The notes under the pieces: generated by a model
Databases searched by the model: none
The model's input: only the letters and a program-made list of their open reading frames with translations
Told to the model about the DNA's origin: nothing
Position numbers and translations under genes: made by a program
Assembly (NCBI RefSeq): GCF_024168825.1
Contig: NZ_JALJWH010000001.1
Span: forward strand, 2,790,001 to 2,854,000
DNA: 64,000 bases
Origin: Paenarthrobacter sp. A20
Lineage (GTDB): Bacteria; Actinomycetota; Actinomycetes; Actinomycetales; Micrococcaceae
Direction: 5' to 3'
Shown here: positions 62,986 to 64,000 of the stretch, one piece after another
Numbering within the stretch: position 1 is the stretch's first letter
Layout: each line of letters starts with the position of its first letter

Positions 62986-64000
62986 ATGACACAGGCGGGA
63001 CGCCAGAGTTCACCACGTAACGGTTCGGGACGCAACAGTTCTGGACGCAATGAGGCCAAGGGCGGCGCAGGCCGCTCCAACGCCGGCGGCTTCTCCGGCC
63101 GCGGCGGAAGCGCCGGCGCGGGAAAGCGCAACTTCACCCAGGGCGAGGGCCGCCCGTTTAAGGCTTCCAAGCCACGGGAAGCGGCCCCCTTCGATCCCGA
63201 TAACCCCACATCGGCTGCCGACTTCGATCGGCGCGAGGCCGCCAGGCCCGCCAAGCCCTTCCGCAAGCCAGGCTCCAACAAGCCCGGCTTCGGCAAGGCA
63301 CCGGGAACTCCGGGCGCAATAAAGCCGAAGGCGAAGCCTGCCAAGCAGTTTGGCTCCAAGGCCTTCGGCAGCGAACGCTTCGGCCAGAACCTCGGTCCCA
63401 TCCGCAAGCCGGGCCGCAACCGTGGTCCGCGCCAGGAAGTCCCGCAGTCGGACCTCCACGACGTTGACGGCGTACGCCTGCAGAAGGTCATGGCCCAGGC
63501 CGGCGTGGCTTCCCGCCGCGTGTGCGAGGAAATGATCCTTGAAGGCCGTGTCGAGGTTGATGGCGTTGTCACCACGGAGCTCGGAATGCGCGTGGACCCC
63601 ACGTCCGCCGTGATCCACGTTGATGGCATCCGGATCCAGCTCGACGAAACCCTCGTGTACATGGTCTTCAACAAGCCCAAGGGCGTCGTTTCCACCATGG
63701 AGGACCCCGAGGGCCGCCCCTGCATCAGCGACTTCCTCAAGAACAACAAGAACAAGGGCGAACGCCTGTTCCACGTAGGCCGCCTCGACGTCGCCACTGA
63801 GGGCCTGCTGCTGTTGACCAACGACGGCGAACTCGCCAACCGCTTGACGCACCCTTCCTATGAGGTACCCAAGACGTACCTCGTCCAGGTGCGCGGACCG
63901 TTCCCGCAGGGCGTCGGTGCGAAGCTGAAGAACGGCGTCGAGCTTGAAGACGGCGTGGCTGCAGTGGACTCCTTCCGCCTGGTTGACTCCACACCTGGCC
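62986..64000 (+). CDS. rluB: 23S rRNA pseudouridine synthase RluB-like, 3' end outside window
   Basis: 338 codons are visible with no stop. Residues 1-155 are a Gly/Arg/Lys/Ser-rich disordered extension (RNGSGRNSSGRNEAKGGAG). Then follow an S4 domain (VRLQKVMAQAGVASRRVCEEMILEGRVEVDG) and the RsuA/RluB catalytic domain: MVFNKPKGVVSTMEDPEGRP, HVGRLDVATEGLLLLTNDGELANRL with catalytic Asp in GRLD, then YEVPKTYLVQVRG. It should modify a uridine in the 23S peptidyl-transferase region. AAGGACGG precedes the ATG. The basic tail is likely to help RNA binding. Confidence 0.93.
   Translation, partial: MTQAGRQSSPRNGSGRNSSGRNEAKGGAGRSNAGGFSGRGGSAGAGKRNFTQGEGRPFKASKPREAAPFDPDNPTSAADFDRREAARPAKPFRKPGSNKPGFGKAPGTPGAIKPKAKPAKQFGSKAFGSERFGQNLGPIRKPGRNRGPRQEVPQSDLHDVDGVRLQKVMAQAGVASRRVCEEMILEGRVEVDGVVTTELGMRVDPTSAVIHVDGIRIQLDETLVYMVFNKPKGVVSTMEDPEGRPCISDFLKNNKNKGERLFHVGRLDVATEGLLLLTNDGELANRLTHPSYEVPKTYLVQVRGPFPQGVGAKLKNGVELEDGVAAVDSFRLVDSTPG

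Overview
The window comes from the chromosome of a high-GC Gram-positive actinobacterium, most likely Arthrobacter or Paenarthrobacter (Micrococcaceae). Evidence is the 16S rRNA text, frequent GTG starts with 1-8 nt gene overlaps, a mycothiol-type DinB-fold enzyme, and a gene order that follows, from general knowledge, the Mycobacterium tuberculosis block pheST - arg operon - mpg - tyrS - TPR/HAD/small protein/tlyA - nadK - recN - pyrG - nudix - xerD - parA - scpAB - rluB. Accessory modules are inserted between these backbone pieces.

Region by region. 1-2 kb: a SIMPL-domain protein (cut by the window edge), a small HExxH membrane protein and an LppM-like lipoprotein. 2.1-5.7 kb: pheS-pheT behind a strong hairpin. 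5.8-9.4 kb: an exoprotein island with a secreted glutamyl-endopeptidase-like serine protease, an interrupted ORF, a lipoprotein and a secreted matrixin-like metalloprotease, plus gene-free DNA. 9.4-15.4 kb: a phosphopantetheinyl transferase, a short M1 aminopeptidase and a 1318-residue Pls-type membrane-bound NRPS (adenylation - carrier - six membrane helices - three left-handed beta-helix domains). Its hand-read binding-pocket code points to a basic amino acid such as lysine, so this is a candidate isopeptide homopolymer locus. 15.5-17.6 kb: quinone oxidoreductase and fatty acid desaturase. 17.7-26.5 kb: argCJBDFRGH with an ARG-box-like operator; a 118-bp inverted-repeat element sits at the argB-argD junction and is read as an ArgD N-terminal extension. 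26.6-29.7 kb: a DinB-fold enzyme and a divergent DNA-alkylation repair pair (Ada-AlkA fusion and Mpg). 29.9-33.4 kb: HelD-type RNA polymerase recycling factor and tyrS. 33.5-39.65 kb: a complete rrn operon (16S-23S-5S, no tRNA seen in the spacers).

39.9-46.9 kb: a six-gene operon whose first product has ten Arg/Asp/Gly-rich repeats ahead of a TPR-like domain, followed by a HAD-IIA phosphatase, a small acidic protein, TlyA, NAD kinase and RecN. 47.0-50.4 kb: pyrG, an ADP-ribose pyrophosphatase-like Nudix enzyme and xerD. 50.5-60.1 kb: an organic-acid module inserted between xerD and parA: a membrane protein, an MTH1-like Nudix hydrolase, the methylcitrate-cycle genes gntR-prpD-prpB-prpC with two TGTATACA operators, a CitA/DcuS-type two-component system and dctA. 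60.3-64 kb: parA-scpA-scpB-rluB, the last cut by the window end.

Recurrent oddity: several genes (HAD phosphatase, xerD, MTH1-like nudix, argR, DinB-fold gene) have a perfect or near-perfect 16-32 bp tandem duplication at or just after their stop codon. All identifications are by eye from protein motifs; no database search was run.
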